A stretch of 64,000 nt of DNA from Myxococcus hansupus (GTDB taxonomy: Bacteria; Myxococcota; Myxococcia; Myxococcales; Myxococcaceae): contig NZ_CP012109.1 in the NCBI RefSeq assembly GCF_000280925.3, positions 7,770,501-7,834,500 of the forward strand. Reading direction: 5' to 3'. Within the stretch, counting starts at the first letter, position 1, and each line of letters begins with the position of its first letter. The translations under genes and the position numbers were made by a program. A model generated the notes under the pieces. The model was not told where the DNA came from. It did no database searches and was given only the letters and a program-made list of their open reading frames with translations. Positions 41,376 to 49,623 of this stretch are shown here, piece after piece.

Positions 41376-41393
41376 GGACGGGAGCGCCCGTCC
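41376..41393. terminator. Short hairpin between convergent genes
   Basis: GGACGGG and CCCGTCC form a 7-bp stem with an AGCG loop immediately after the MpaB-like stop and touching the stop of the minus-strand lipoprotein gene. It could terminate both transcripts. No T-run is present. Confidence 0.5.
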
Positions 41394-41956
41394 TACTCAC
41401 TCACCCGGGTGGCCGTGAAGGCCCGCGTGACTTCGCATTGGTAATCCTCGTAGCCGGTGGGGTTCGTCGGGCCCCGCTCCACCTTGTACGTCCCGCGCCA
41501 CGTCAGCGGCTGGGTGGCGCTCTCGGGTACGGCATCCAGGCGCCCCTTCAACGCATAGACGTGGAGCTGTCCCTTGTTGGTCACGCTGTGATTGCCAGAG
41601 GCCTCCAACCGCAGCTCGCCCTCGCCGAAATACTGCCCTTGCATCGTCCGCTGCCCAATCCGGGCGAAGAAGTCTCCGTCCACCTCTTCGTACATCCAGG
41701 AGATGACCACGGGCTCCGTGGGGAGCCGGGCATCGACGGCCAGACAATCCGCTGGAAACTCCGAGCTGTCATCGAAGGCGAGCTGCCAGGTCCCGACGAT
41801 TTGACAGTGGGAGGTGCACTCACCGCCCAGGTCGGGGCCATTGCAGCCGCTGCCCATTCCACTGCCCGAGGTCAGCATCGCCAGGGCAACGAGGACGGGG
41901 ATGCGCAGGCACTTCAGGGCCTTCGAGGAACGGCTCGGCGTGACTTCAGCGGGCAT
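41393..41956 (-). CDS. Putative lipoprotein, unknown function
   Basis: 187 residues from the ATG giving MPAEVTPSRSS (GGAA upstream; another ATG lies 33 bp earlier). A hydrophobic signal (CLRIPVLVALAMLTSGSG) ends MGSGCNGPD, a likely lipobox. The mature part begins with a Cys pair (GECTSHCQIVGTWQL) and continues as a beta-rich, lipocalin-like sequence (WMYEEVDGDFFARIG, GQYFGEGELRLEASG, QPLTWRGTYKVERG). The opening IVGTWQL is typical of small beta-barrel lipoproteins. No enzyme motif was seen. It is divergent from the GH43 gene. Confidence 0.75.
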   Translation of the reverse strand: MPAEVTPSRSSKALKCLRIPVLVALAMLTSGSGMGSGCNGPDLGGECTSHCQIVGTWQLAFDDSSEFPADCLAVDARLPTEPVVISWMYEEVDGDFFARIGQRTMQGQYFGEGELRLEASGNHSVTNKGQLHVYALKGRLDAVPESATQPLTWRGTYKVERGPTNPTGYEDYQCEVTRAFTATRVSE

Positions 41957-42091
41957 GCGGTTTCCAGTCGTCTGTCTTTGATGCGACATCCAACATAGCC
42001 GACCCGTCCCGGGCGGAGAATGCGCCCACCCCGCACGGGCGTCCCGACTAGGTTCCGGTTTTCCCCGTTTCAATCCAGTCTGGAGCCATTG

Positions 42092-43189
42092 ATGCGTGCG
42101 TTGAAGTCTCTCCTGGCGTCAGCCCTGATGGGGCTGCTCCCCGCCTGCGGGCCGGAGTCCTCCCCTGCTGACGCCCCCCATCCAGCACCAGAGGCCACCG
42201 GGACGCACGAGCAGCATGTCCGGCTCTCCATCAAGAACGCGGACCCTTCCATCATTCGCGTGGGCGGCACGTACATCTCCGTGGAGTCGGATGGGAGCCG
42301 GCTCTACGTGCGCATGGCGTCCTCGGTGAATGGGCTGGCGGGCGTGGCCCGGCAGCTCGTCTGGAACAACCCGCAGGGACTGGGCGAGGTCTGGGCGCCC
42401 GAGCTCGTCATGGATGGCGCCACCTATGTCATCTACTTCGCCGCGGGCACCGGCAGCGCCCACCGCATGTATGTCATCCAGTCCGCGTCACCCGACCGGG
42501 GTTACTCGGCGGCGGTGCGGATGGCGCTGCCCGGGGACAAGTGGGCCATCGATGGAACGGCCTTCACCTACCAGGGGCAGCGCTACTTCGTCTGGTCGGG
42601 CTGGGAGGGTGACACCAACGGCGAACAGACGCTCTACATCGCGCGGATGTCGAGCCCCACCACCATCACCGGCGGACGCCATGTCATCTCCCAGCCCCGG
42701 GAGTGGTGGGAGAAGGTCGACGTCAATCCGCCCACCCGCGTCAACGAGGGGCCCGAGCCCATCATCGACCCGAGCGGCCAGCTCCACGTCGTCTACTCCG
42801 CCAACGGGAGCTGGGCCACGAACTACTGCCTGGCGGACCTGCGCCTGCGCGCGGGCGGCGACCCGCTGTACGTCTGGGATTGGTTCAAGTCCAACGGCTG
42901 CCTCTTCAGCGCCAACGGCGGCATCATGATGAATGGCTGGCACCCCACCCTGTACTCCAAGGGCGTGGGGCACCACTCCTTCGTCCTGCTCCACGGTGAC
43001 CCGAACACCAGTCCGCCCGCGGGCCCCCAGTTCCCGCTCGCCTTCCACGGCGTCCCCAACGGCGACAACCCCAATCCCTTCTGGTCCGGCCGGTACTGGT
43101 ACTCGGGCACCTTCCAGTGGTGGGGCAACATCACCTACTCGCGCGGCGACCAGCGCAACACGGGCTGGAGCTTGAAGTTCTACGAGTAG
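42092..43189 (+). CDS. Glycoside hydrolase family 43-like lipoprotein
   Basis: 365 residues from the ATG at 42092 with GGAG upstream. The signal peptide ends LLPACG (lipobox). The five-blade propeller of GH43 is indicated by the three catalytic acids in context: Asp51 in NADPSIIRVGGTYI, the middle Asp in KWAIDGTAF, and the Glu in RVNEGPEPIID. Further blades include WAPELVMDGATYVIYFAAG and LHVVYSANGSW. Family members release arabinose or xylose from plant polysaccharide. An anchored form would act on the cell surface or be carried in vesicles. Confidence 0.85.
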   Translation: MRALKSLLASALMGLLPACGPESSPADAPHPAPEATGTHEQHVRLSIKNADPSIIRVGGTYISVESDGSRLYVRMASSVNGLAGVARQLVWNNPQGLGEVWAPELVMDGATYVIYFAAGTGSAHRMYVIQSASPDRGYSAAVRMALPGDKWAIDGTAFTYQGQRYFVWSGWEGDTNGEQTLYIARMSSPTTITGGRHVISQPREWWEKVDVNPPTRVNEGPEPIIDPSGQLHVVYSANGSWATNYCLADLRLRAGGDPLYVWDWFKSNGCLFSANGGIMMNGWHPTLYSKGVGHHSFVLLHGDPNTSPPAGPQFPLAFHGVPNGDNPNPFWSGRYWYSGTFQWWGNITYSRGDQRNTGWSLKFYE

Positions 43190-43333
43190 TTCCGACTTGG
43201 CGTCAGCTTCCCGACATCAGCGCTTTTGTGGGCGAAATAATCACCCCAGGAAACTCTCGCCCACATGCCCCGACAATCATTTCAACGAAGCACACGCTAC
43301 GGGCGGCCGAGGCCGCCTGGGGGGGAAGACGCC

Positions 43334-43732
43334 ATGCTCAGCCTGTTCAAGATCAAGAGCAACCACACGTTCCAGAATCCGATGCGGAAGGAGATCGACC
43401 AGACCACGCAGGGCAAGAAGAGCGACTACGCCCACGCGGTCGGCGGTGTGAATCAGATTCTCGACCGGGGCAACATCGGCATCTCGTCGCGTTCGCAGGC
43501 GAGCGTCATCGACAACGTGAAGAAGGTGGAGACGGGCGAGCGCAGCGAGGTCAACGCGCACCAGCGCGAGGCGCTGAACTTCGGCCGGGATGCCTTCGAG
43601 AGCGCCAAGAAGGGCCAGTACAAGCAGGCCAGCGTCGAGGCCTTCGGCTCCACCGTCAACGCGCTCGCGTCTGGCTTCAAGTCCCTCTACACGGAGACGC
43701 CGCTGGAGCAGCGCGGCATCACGCCCCACTGA
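43334..43732 (+). CDS. Hypothetical protein, unknown family
   Basis: 132 residues from the ATG after GGGGGAAG. It is soluble, basic and mostly helical (HTFQNPMRKEIDQTTQG, QASVIDNVKKVETGE, NFGRDAFESAKKGQYKQASVE), with no Cys and no signal peptide. The phrase DRGNIGISSRSQAS is the most distinctive. It stands alone behind a 144-bp spacer and ahead of two strong hairpins, so it is a single-gene transcript. No function can be assigned. Confidence 0.7.
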   Translation: MLSLFKIKSNHTFQNPMRKEIDQTTQGKKSDYAHAVGGVNQILDRGNIGISSRSQASVIDNVKKVETGERSEVNAHQREALNFGRDAFESAKKGQYKQASVEAFGSTVNALASGFKSLYTETPLEQRGITPH

Positions 43733-43742
43733 GGCTCACCGT

Positions 43743-43767
43743 GAAGCCCCCTGGCCCAGGGGGCTTC
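43743..43767 (+). terminator. 11-bp perfect terminator hairpin
   Basis: GAAGCCCCCTG pairs perfectly with CAGGGGGCTTC around a 3-nt loop, 10 bp after the stop of the preceding gene. It is the first of two adjacent hairpins. Confidence 0.75.
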
Positions 43768-43773
43768 GCGCCC

Positions 43774-43803
43774 GCGTGAGGCGCGCAGCCCCGCGCCTCA
43801 CGC
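43774..43803. terminator. Second 12-bp perfect hairpin
   Basis: GCGTGAGGCGCG pairs perfectly with CGCGCCTCACGC around a 6-nt loop, only 6 bp after the previous hairpin. It may back up termination of the plus-strand gene. It may also terminate the minus-strand ELWxxDGT gene, whose stop is 106 bp away. Confidence 0.55.
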
Positions 43804-43909
43804 TGAGGAGTGCCCGGCGGTGGCCACCTCCGCCGAGCGATCATGCGCTGGCGGGTGCGTCAGGGACCGCGCACCCGTCCATGAACCGGGGCTGCTCGAG
43901 CGCCGTGCT

Positions 43910-45382
43910 TCAGCGCGCGTCCACCGGCTGCGTGCGGCAGGTCACGTTCGCGGGCATGGCCCACAGGGCGTCACCGCGCGTGTTGGAGTAGGCCCGGAAG
44001 AAGACGGTGCCACCCACGCGGGTGAAGGCCTCTGGCCTGGAGCCGCCCAGGGGCGTGAGGTCCGCGACCATGCCGGTCCGTTCCAGCGAGCCGTCCGTCA
44101 CCCACGGCTCCAGCCCCGTGGTGCCATCCGAGTTGCTGAAGAGCAGCGTTCCCGCTCCGGTGTTGAACAGCGGGGAGCTGCGCTCATCGGAGGTGTTGAG
44201 CCCCCGGCCGAGCTCCCACGTCCCGCTCGCCGTGCCGTCCGTCGACCACAGGCTCACCTCACGAGGCGCGGGTCCGGGCGTGCCGATGCCCATGGACCAG
44301 TAGAGCCGCCCACCCGCGACGGTGGACGTCTGGACGAAGGGCCACGCGCCCGGCTCGCCCGCGAAGCGGTTGGGCACCGTCGTCACCGTCGCCTTGCCGC
44401 CGCCCGCGAGCGACACTCGCGAGATTCGCAGTCCCGTGCCCTCCGGCGTGGCGGCGGACAGGTAGACCTGTCCACCCAGCGCGCCCAGCAGCCCCAGGTA
44501 TCCGCCAAACGACTCCAGCCGCACCGTGCCGCCCGGCGTGCCGTCCGTGCGCCACACCTCGGTGATGGGGCCCTGGTCATGCAGGATGAACACGCTCAGG
44601 CCGGTGTCGGTGTGCGCCGAGCCCATCATCGGGACCTGCCCCGCATCCAGGCGTTTGACGAGCACGGTCCCACGCTCGGTGCCATCCGTCCGCCACAGCG
44701 CGGTGCCATTCGCCGCGTCTTGCAGGATGAACAGCCGCTGCCCCGGAACCGGCAGCACCTGGGGAACCAGGTTGTACTGCGTCCCGAAGTCCCTCAGCCG
44801 GAACGTCCCCGCCTCCGTGCCATCCGACCGCCACAGCTCCAGCGGCCCCGGCACCGTGGGCCGGCGGAAGAAGGTCACCACATTCCCCACCGCTTGGAGG
44901 TACTCCAAGTAGGAGCTGTTGGGCCCCTCCGCCAGGTCCCGAACGAGCCGCGTCCCCGCCTCCGTCCCATCACTGACCCACAGCTCGCGGCCGAAGAGCG
45001 AATCACTCACCAGGAAGAAGAGCCGCGTCCCCACGGCGGTGAGCGAGCCCAATCCCTGGCCACCCGCCCCGAGGAACTCCCTCACGGGGACCGTGCCCTC
45101 GGACGTTCCATCACTGCGCCACAAGATGCTGCGGTCCGGATAGAGGTCCGCCGTGAAGAAGAGCGTGCCCTGCACGTTGGTCAGCCAGTCTGGAACCGGA
45201 GCCCCCGGCGACGGCAGCGGCGCGTCCGGCGGCAGGATGTCCTTCACCTTGTAGACCGCCCCGGGCGCGCAGGACTGGGACTGCCGCACCTGCTCCACCA
45301 CGGGAGCACTCACGTCCTCCACGACGCCACCGCAGCCCAGACCACTCAGCCCCGCCAGGACACACCACACCCCTACGCGCAT
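43910..45382 (-). CDS. ELWxxDGT-repeat lipoprotein
   Basis: 490 residues from the ATG giving MRVGVWCVLAG, with AAGGAG upstream. The lipobox is LSGLGCGG (Cys17). The mature protein is an array of blades marked by ELWxxDGT-type phrases: ILWRSDGTSEGT, ELWVSDGTEAGT, ELWRSDGTEAGT, ALWRTDGTERGT, VWRTDGTPGGT, LWSTDGTASGT. This repeat builds beta-propellers in bacterial surface proteins, frequent in myxobacteria and Planctomycetes. It is likely exposed at the cell surface. Ligand and role are unknown. Confidence 0.9.
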   Translation of the reverse strand: MRVGVWCVLAGLSGLGCGGVVEDVSAPVVEQVRQSQSCAPGAVYKVKDILPPDAPLPSPGAPVPDWLTNVQGTLFFTADLYPDRSILWRSDGTSEGTVPVREFLGAGGQGLGSLTAVGTRLFFLVSDSLFGRELWVSDGTEAGTRLVRDLAEGPNSSYLEYLQAVGNVVTFFRRPTVPGPLELWRSDGTEAGTFRLRDFGTQYNLVPQVLPVPGQRLFILQDAANGTALWRTDGTERGTVLVKRLDAGQVPMMGSAHTDTGLSVFILHDQGPITEVWRTDGTPGGTVRLESFGGYLGLLGALGGQVYLSAATPEGTGLRISRVSLAGGGKATVTTVPNRFAGEPGAWPFVQTSTVAGGRLYWSMGIGTPGPAPREVSLWSTDGTASGTWELGRGLNTSDERSSPLFNTGAGTLLFSNSDGTTGLEPWVTDGSLERTGMVADLTPLGGSRPEAFTRVGGTVFFRAYSNTRGDALWAMPANVTCRTQPVDAR

Positions 45383-45625
45383 GTTCACTCCTTGCTGGCC
45401 CCTGAAACCCGGGGACGGTGGGAAGTGAGGTGGCGTGCGGCCACTGCCCCGGAGGGCATGTGTCTGGGAAGGAGCCGACGTTTGTTGGAGCCCCTTCCAC
45501 CCAAGGGATGACTGCAATGAAAAGTCACGCTGCGGCTGTCTTTTGACGCAACACCTGGCACGTTCTTCAGCGCGCCAGGGAGATGCGGCATCATCCCCGC
45601 CTTCCATCCCCGGAGGGAGCCGTCC

Positions 45626-45946
45626 ATGCGCGCCTCGCGACTCGTTGCCTCGATGACCGCCGTTCTTGCCCTGTCACTCACCGCCTGCGGAGTCGAAGAC
45701 GCCAGCATGGACATGCCCGAGGCCGAGACGCTGGACAGCGTCGAGCAGGCCCAGGGCATGCCTCCGCACTGTCCGAACAACGACCTCGTCTATTGGACCG
45801 AGAACGTGCAGGCCTGTATGAGCTGCGGTTCGGTGCGTCAGCCCGGACAACAGGCCACGCAGTACGCGGCGTGCCGGTCCAACGCGGCGAACACGCGCAC
45901 GCTCATCAACGTCCGGTACTGCATCCTGGGCTGCGACCCGCTCTAG
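45626..45946 (+). CDS. Small Cys-containing lipoprotein
   Basis: 106 residues, ATG preceded by GGAGGGA. The signal peptide has the lipobox LSLTACG (Cys21). An acidic linker with Met (VEDASMDMPEAE) leads to a compact domain with Cys in PPHCPNN, QACMSCGS, AACRSN and RYCILGC. The six cysteines suggest three disulfides. The function is unknown. Many such short, fast-evolving lipoproteins occur in myxobacteria. Confidence 0.78.
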   Translation: MRASRLVASMTAVLALSLTACGVEDASMDMPEAETLDSVEQAQGMPPHCPNNDLVYWTENVQACMSCGSVRQPGQQATQYAACRSNAANTRTLINVRYCILGCDPL

Positions 45947-45961
45947 GCGCCAGGCCCCGCG

Positions 45962-47209
45962 CTAATGCACACGGCGTGAGAGGTGTTCGGCGAAGAAGTC
46001 GAACATGCGCACGTCCGTCTGCGTCCGGCCCAGGGGCTGACAATGAAACTGGGCCCCGTCCTCGCGAACGAACCGGGCGAGCACCTTCTCGCCCGGCAGC
46101 GCGTGATACAGCGCCTGGGATTGACCGGGCCAGAACTGCTCGTCATCCGGGTCGGTGATGAGCAGGGGCGTGGAGATGCGGTCCACGACATCACGCAAGT
46201 GATAGCGGGACACCTCCGTGAAGGTGTCGAACGGCGTCCGCATGCCGTAGGGCCGGCTGCGGAAGGCCAGCACGCGTTCCAGCACCGGGTCCGCCTCCGC
46301 GTCGCGCATCGCCGCGTTGAACGCCTCCCGGTCCCCCGAGCGCAGCAACGCGACGAGCTCCGGCGGCAGGTTCGACGTCCACGACGTGGAGACATCCATG
46401 ACCCCTGGGTCCGCCACGGCGGCGACGAAGCGGTGCTCGAAGGCCAGCGCCCGGGGCAGCCAGAAACCCGCCTGGCTGATGCCATAGGCCAGCAGGGCCT
46501 GGGCGTCCACGTCCGGACGGGCCACCAGCGTGTCGACCACGGGGACGAGCACGGCCTCCCAGTCCGGCCGGAAGGGAATGCCCTTCTCGAACAACATGGA
46601 CTGCTGGCCGGGCCCGTCATAGACAAAGGCATTGAAGCCCCGTCGCAGCGCGCCCGAGACGCCTGAGCCCCACAGCGCCGTGAGCGAGCCGTCACTGCCA
46701 TTCGTCAGCACCAGCGTGGGCCGCGCCGTGCCCGTGGCATCGGGCCGCAGCAGGTACCCGGGGAGCGCCCCGCCCTCGTAGGGAATGTCCACCCGGGTGA
46801 AGCAGCCCTGGGAGTGGTCGACGACCGCGTCCCAACACTTCCGGTGCAGGGAGAAGGTCGGCGCCAGGACACGCGGGTCCGCCATGCCCGTGGTGAAGAC
46901 CAGGGCGCGGGAATAGGCCTCCGACGCGGCCAGGAAGGCCCAGCGCGCACGCTCGGCCTGTCTCCTGGCGACACTGGCTTCCGCCTCCGTGCTCAGCCGC
47001 TCCGCCCGGGCACGCCAGGCACGGAACCAACCGTCCGCGCTGCCGTCCTCGATGGCCGCGAGCGTCGCCAACACCTGACCCACGTCGCCCACGCCCTGCG
47101 CGGCGAGCCCGAGCGCGAGCCGTGCCTCGAAGTCGAAGTCCGGGTCCTCGAAGAAGCGCTGGGGAATCCCCGCGCCGGTGTGACCAAGGGTCGTGGGTGC
47201 TTCGCCCAT
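45962..47209 (-). CDS. Alpha/beta hydrolase with N-terminal helical cap (DHPON hydrolase/FrsA-like)
   Basis: 415 residues from the ATG after GGAGGACGCC. About 150 helical residues (WFRAWRARAERLSTEAEASVARR) precede the hydrolase fold. The nucleophile is in LAYGISQAGFWLPR (GxSxxG), the acid is in LLITDPDDEQFWPGQ, and the His is in GAQFHCQPLG. This layout is that of the DUF1100/2,6-dihydroxypseudooxynicotine hydrolase group of C-C or ester hydrolases. Some relatives are annotated as peptidases. It is divergent from the RiPP precursor gene with 265 bp between; a role in that pathway is possible but unproven. Confidence 0.8.
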   Translation of the reverse strand: MGEAPTTLGHTGAGIPQRFFEDPDFDFEARLALGLAAQGVGDVGQVLATLAAIEDGSADGWFRAWRARAERLSTEAEASVARRQAERARWAFLAASEAYSRALVFTTGMADPRVLAPTFSLHRKCWDAVVDHSQGCFTRVDIPYEGGALPGYLLRPDATGTARPTLVLTNGSDGSLTALWGSGVSGALRRGFNAFVYDGPGQQSMLFEKGIPFRPDWEAVLVPVVDTLVARPDVDAQALLAYGISQAGFWLPRALAFEHRFVAAVADPGVMDVSTSWTSNLPPELVALLRSGDREAFNAAMRDAEADPVLERVLAFRSRPYGMRTPFDTFTEVSRYHLRDVVDRISTPLLITDPDDEQFWPGQSQALYHALPGEKVLARFVREDGAQFHCQPLGRTQTDVRMFDFFAEHLSRRVH

Positions 47210-47474
47210 GGCGTCCTCCCGAAGGAGAACGTCCTTCCGGTGCGACTGGATTCAAACAACCAGCCTGGCGGCCCGAAGCCCGCCGAGAAGTCCCGCCCCT
47301 CGGTGCGACACCCCCGAGGCCAACCGACCCGGGGGTTTCCACCACGAACCTTCTCATTCTCGATACACAATATCAGACATTTGCATTGCCTTATCGGGCC
47401 GTGGCACATTTCAAATCGCTGACCCTCGTGGCAGCAAAAAGCAACACGCCCACACTTCGACCCAGGAGTTCGCC
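47210..47474. other. AT-rich divergent spacer upstream of the RiPP precursor gene
   Basis: No gene was found. Bases 47345-47450 are visibly poorer in G+C than the rest of the window (for example TACACAATATCAGACATTTG). The region must carry the promoters for the hydrolase gene (-) and for the precursor peptide gene (+). Candidate boxes such as TTGCAT and CAATAT are present, but none has convincing -35/-10 spacing. A ribosome site, CAGGAG, lies just before the precursor ATG. Confidence 0.45.
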
Positions 47475-47558
47475 ATGAAGAAGGCCCTCTACTCTTTGGC
47501 TGTGCTGATGCGGTTTGCTCGCGCGGACAAGCTCTCCGTCCCGTATCACTATTACTAG
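47475..47558 (+). CDS. Cittilin-type RiPP precursor peptide with YHYY core
   Basis: This tiny gene (27 codons and a TAG) has CAGGAG at good spacing before its ATG. The peptide begins MKKALYSLAVLMRFARADK and ends LSVPYHYY. The known cittilin precursor CitA is likewise 27 residues with a C-terminal four-residue core, Tyr-Ile-Tyr-Tyr, released by a prolyl endopeptidase. Here a Pro precedes Tyr-His-Tyr-Tyr, so cleavage after Pro would free YHYY. The P450 and methyltransferase genes that follow match CitB and CitC in kind and order. What is new is His at core position 2. Identification as a precursor is strong from context; the product is inferred. Confidence 0.85.
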   Translation: MKKALYSLAVLMRFARADKLSVPYHYY

Positions 47559-47565
47559 CCAAGGA

Positions 47566-47589
47566 CCGTCAGGCATTGTGCCCTGACGG
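47566..47589 (+). terminator. Attenuator or terminator hairpin after the precursor gene
   Basis: CCGTCAGG (47566-47573) pairs perfectly with CCTGACGG (47582-47589) around an 8-nt loop, 7 bp after the precursor stop codon and 91 bp before the P450 start. The short tail is TTGGA, so termination may be partial. This would give excess precursor mRNA over enzyme mRNA, a usual arrangement in RiPP operons. Confidence 0.6.
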
Positions 47590-47680
47590 TTGGACTGGAA
47601 GAACCTGTCGACGTGGGAGGAGTCCACGCGCTCCCTCCCGCGCCGCTGATGTCCCTGTCTCTCCCCCCAGGAACGCTTCC

Positions 47681-49033
47681 ATGCCGCAGGTGCGCCTTCC
47701 CCCTGGGCCCAAGGGCCACTTCATCGCGGGCAACCTGGTGGAGTTCTCGGAAGACCCGCTGGGCTTTCTCACACGCTGCGCCCGGGAATACGGCGACGTG
47801 GTGCGTCTGGGAAAGAGGAACTTCCTCCTCAACGACCCGGACCTCATCGAGAAGGTCCTGGTCAACGGCGACGGCAACTTCGTGAAGCTCGCCGGCGTCG
47901 GGCAAGGGCAGCGCCACCGAGGCGGCTTTCCCGAAGCGATGATGAACAGCGAGGGCGAGGACTGGCTGCGCAAGCGGCGGCTCGTCCAACCCGCGTTCCA
48001 TCGCAAGCACGTGGCGGCGTGTGGCGACACCGTGGTGTCCCTCACCGAGCAGATGCTCCAGACCTGGCGCCCGGGAGACGCGCGCGACGTGCACGCGGAG
48101 GTGTCCGCGCTGGCGCTCGGCATCGTCAGCCGCTTCCTCTTCCACACGCCCATCGACGACGAGGCACGGCACGTGGCCGACGCCGTGGACGCCGTCATGC
48201 GGCACACCGACAGCCCCCTGCGCCCGCCCATGTGGGTGCCCACGCCCACCAACCTTCGTCTGCGCCGGGCTCTCGACCGGCTCGACACGCTGCTCACGAC
48301 GCTCCTGCGCCGCTACCGGGAACATCCCGAATCGCGCACGGACCTGCTGGCCCTGCTGCTGTCGTCTCCCGTGCCACTCTCGGAGGCCCAGCTCCGAGAT
48401 GAGCTGGCGACGATGATCCTCTCCGGCCACGAGACGACGGCGGATGCGCTCGTGTGGGCCTGGTACCTGCTGGCCCAGCATCCCGAGGCCGAAGCCCGCC
48501 TGAGAGAGGAGTTGGACACGGTGCTGGGTGGTCGCCTGCCCGGGGCCGAGGACCTTCCGCGCCTGAGCTTCACGGAAGCCGTGGTGAAGGAGGCCATGCG
48601 CCTGTACTCGCCGGCGTGGATCACCAGCCGGGAGGCGCTGCGCGACTGTGAGCTCGGGGGCTTCCACGTCCCAGCGGGCACGACGCTGGCGGTGAGCCAA
48701 TGGGTCACCCACCGCGACCCGCGCTACTTCGATGCGCCCGACGCCTTCCGCCCGGAGCGATGGCTGTCCGAGGACGCCACGCGCCGGCACAAGTACGTCT
48801 ACTTTCCGTTCGGCGGCGGCCCGCGGTTCTGCATCGGCGCCGCGCTGGCCATGATGGAGACGGTGCTCATCACCGCCTGCGTGGCGCGGCGGTACCGGCT
48901 GGAGCTGGCCCCAGGCTGCGTGGTGCGGCCCCGGCCGGCGCTCGCGCTCCAGCCCCTGGGCGTCCGGCTCATTCCCCATCCCCGCGCGGCGCGGGGACTC
49001 GAAAGCGAGGCGCGGCATGCGGCACGAGCCTGA
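47681..49033 (+). CDS. Cytochrome P450, cittilin CitB-like
   Basis: 450 residues from the ATG giving MPQVRLPPGPKG, with AGGA 8 bp upstream. The Pro-rich entry PPGPKGHF, the I-helix oxygen-activation motif SGHETT (near residue 247), ExxR as KEAMRLYS (about 303-306) and the heme loop FGGGPRFCIGA with the thiolate Cys near residue 383 are all present. In the cittilin pathway the P450 makes the biaryl and aryl-ether links between core tyrosines. The same role is expected here on YHYY, where the His might also be cross-linked. The last 17 bp overlap the methyltransferase gene. Confidence 0.9.
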   Translation: MPQVRLPPGPKGHFIAGNLVEFSEDPLGFLTRCAREYGDVVRLGKRNFLLNDPDLIEKVLVNGDGNFVKLAGVGQGQRHRGGFPEAMMNSEGEDWLRKRRLVQPAFHRKHVAACGDTVVSLTEQMLQTWRPGDARDVHAEVSALALGIVSRFLFHTPIDDEARHVADAVDAVMRHTDSPLRPPMWVPTPTNLRLRRALDRLDTLLTTLLRRYREHPESRTDLLALLLSSPVPLSEAQLRDELATMILSGHETTADALVWAWYLLAQHPEAEARLREELDTVLGGRLPGAEDLPRLSFTEAVVKEAMRLYSPAWITSREALRDCELGGFHVPAGTTLAVSQWVTHRDPRYFDAPDAFRPERWLSEDATRRHKYVYFPFGGGPRFCIGAALAMMETVLITACVARRYRLELAPGCVVRPRPALALQPLGVRLIPHPRAARGLESEARHAARA

Positions 49034-49613
49034 GGGCTGGGACATCCGGCGCGAGTTCTTCCGCTCGTCCTACCTGCTGGGCGCGCCCTGGGACACGGGA
49101 CGCCCGCAGCGGGCGTTCGTCGAGCTATGGGAAGCCGGCGAGATTTCCGGCGAGGTGCTCGACGTGGGGTGTGGCTTCGCGGAGAACGCCCTGTTCCTCG
49201 CGGCCCAGGGGCTGCGGGTGTGCGGCGTGGACATGATGGAGCCCGCCATCTCCCGGGCTCGCGACGCGGCCTACGCGCGAGGACTCACCGCGGAGTTTCA
49301 CATGGGCAACGCCCTGATGCTGCCGTCGCTGGGCCGGCACTTCGACACCGTCATCGACTCGGCGCTGCTGCACGTCTTCGAGCCCGGGGACCGGCAGGCG
49401 TTCGCCGCCAGCCTCGCGAGCGTGCTCCGTCCCGGCGGGCGCTACCACGCGCTGTACTTTCGAGAGGGCCCACGGGCCATCTCTCCCGAGGCCCTTCGCG
49501 CTGCGTTTGGTGAAGGCTGGCGCCTGCGGACCCTGCGCGAGGCCCACTACGAGCAGACGGACCCGGAAGGCGCGCCAGCCTGGCTCGCCTCCCTGGAACG
49601 GGTGGCGTCGTAG
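49017..49613 (+). CDS. Class I SAM methyltransferase, cittilin CitC-like
   Basis: 198 residues. The start lies inside the P450 gene (17-bp overlap), so the two are coupled. SAM-binding motif I is GEVLDVGCGFAENALFLA (about residues 44-60). The acidic end of strand 2 is CGVDMMEPAI, and the post-I region is FDTVIDSALLHVFEPGD. The APWDTGRPQ phrase near the N-terminus is typical of this small thiol/tellurite-type methyltransferase group. In the cittilin cluster the methyltransferase adds a methyl group to the cross-linked tyrosine peptide. A similar tailoring O-methylation is inferred here. Confidence 0.88.
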   Translation: MRHEPEGWDIRREFFRSSYLLGAPWDTGRPQRAFVELWEAGEISGEVLDVGCGFAENALFLAAQGLRVCGVDMMEPAISRARDAAYARGLTAEFHMGNALMLPSLGRHFDTVIDSALLHVFEPGDRQAFAASLASVLRPGGRYHALYFREGPRAISPEALRAAFGEGWRLRTLREAHYEQTDPEGAPAWLASLERVAS

Positions 49614-49623
49614 ACCGGGGCGC

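Noticed and set aside
47391..47627. A 78-codon minus-strand open frame over the RiPP precursor
   Set aside because: It spans the AT-rich promoter and terminator region, lacks a ribosome site, and the plus-strand 27-codon gene has strong contextual support.
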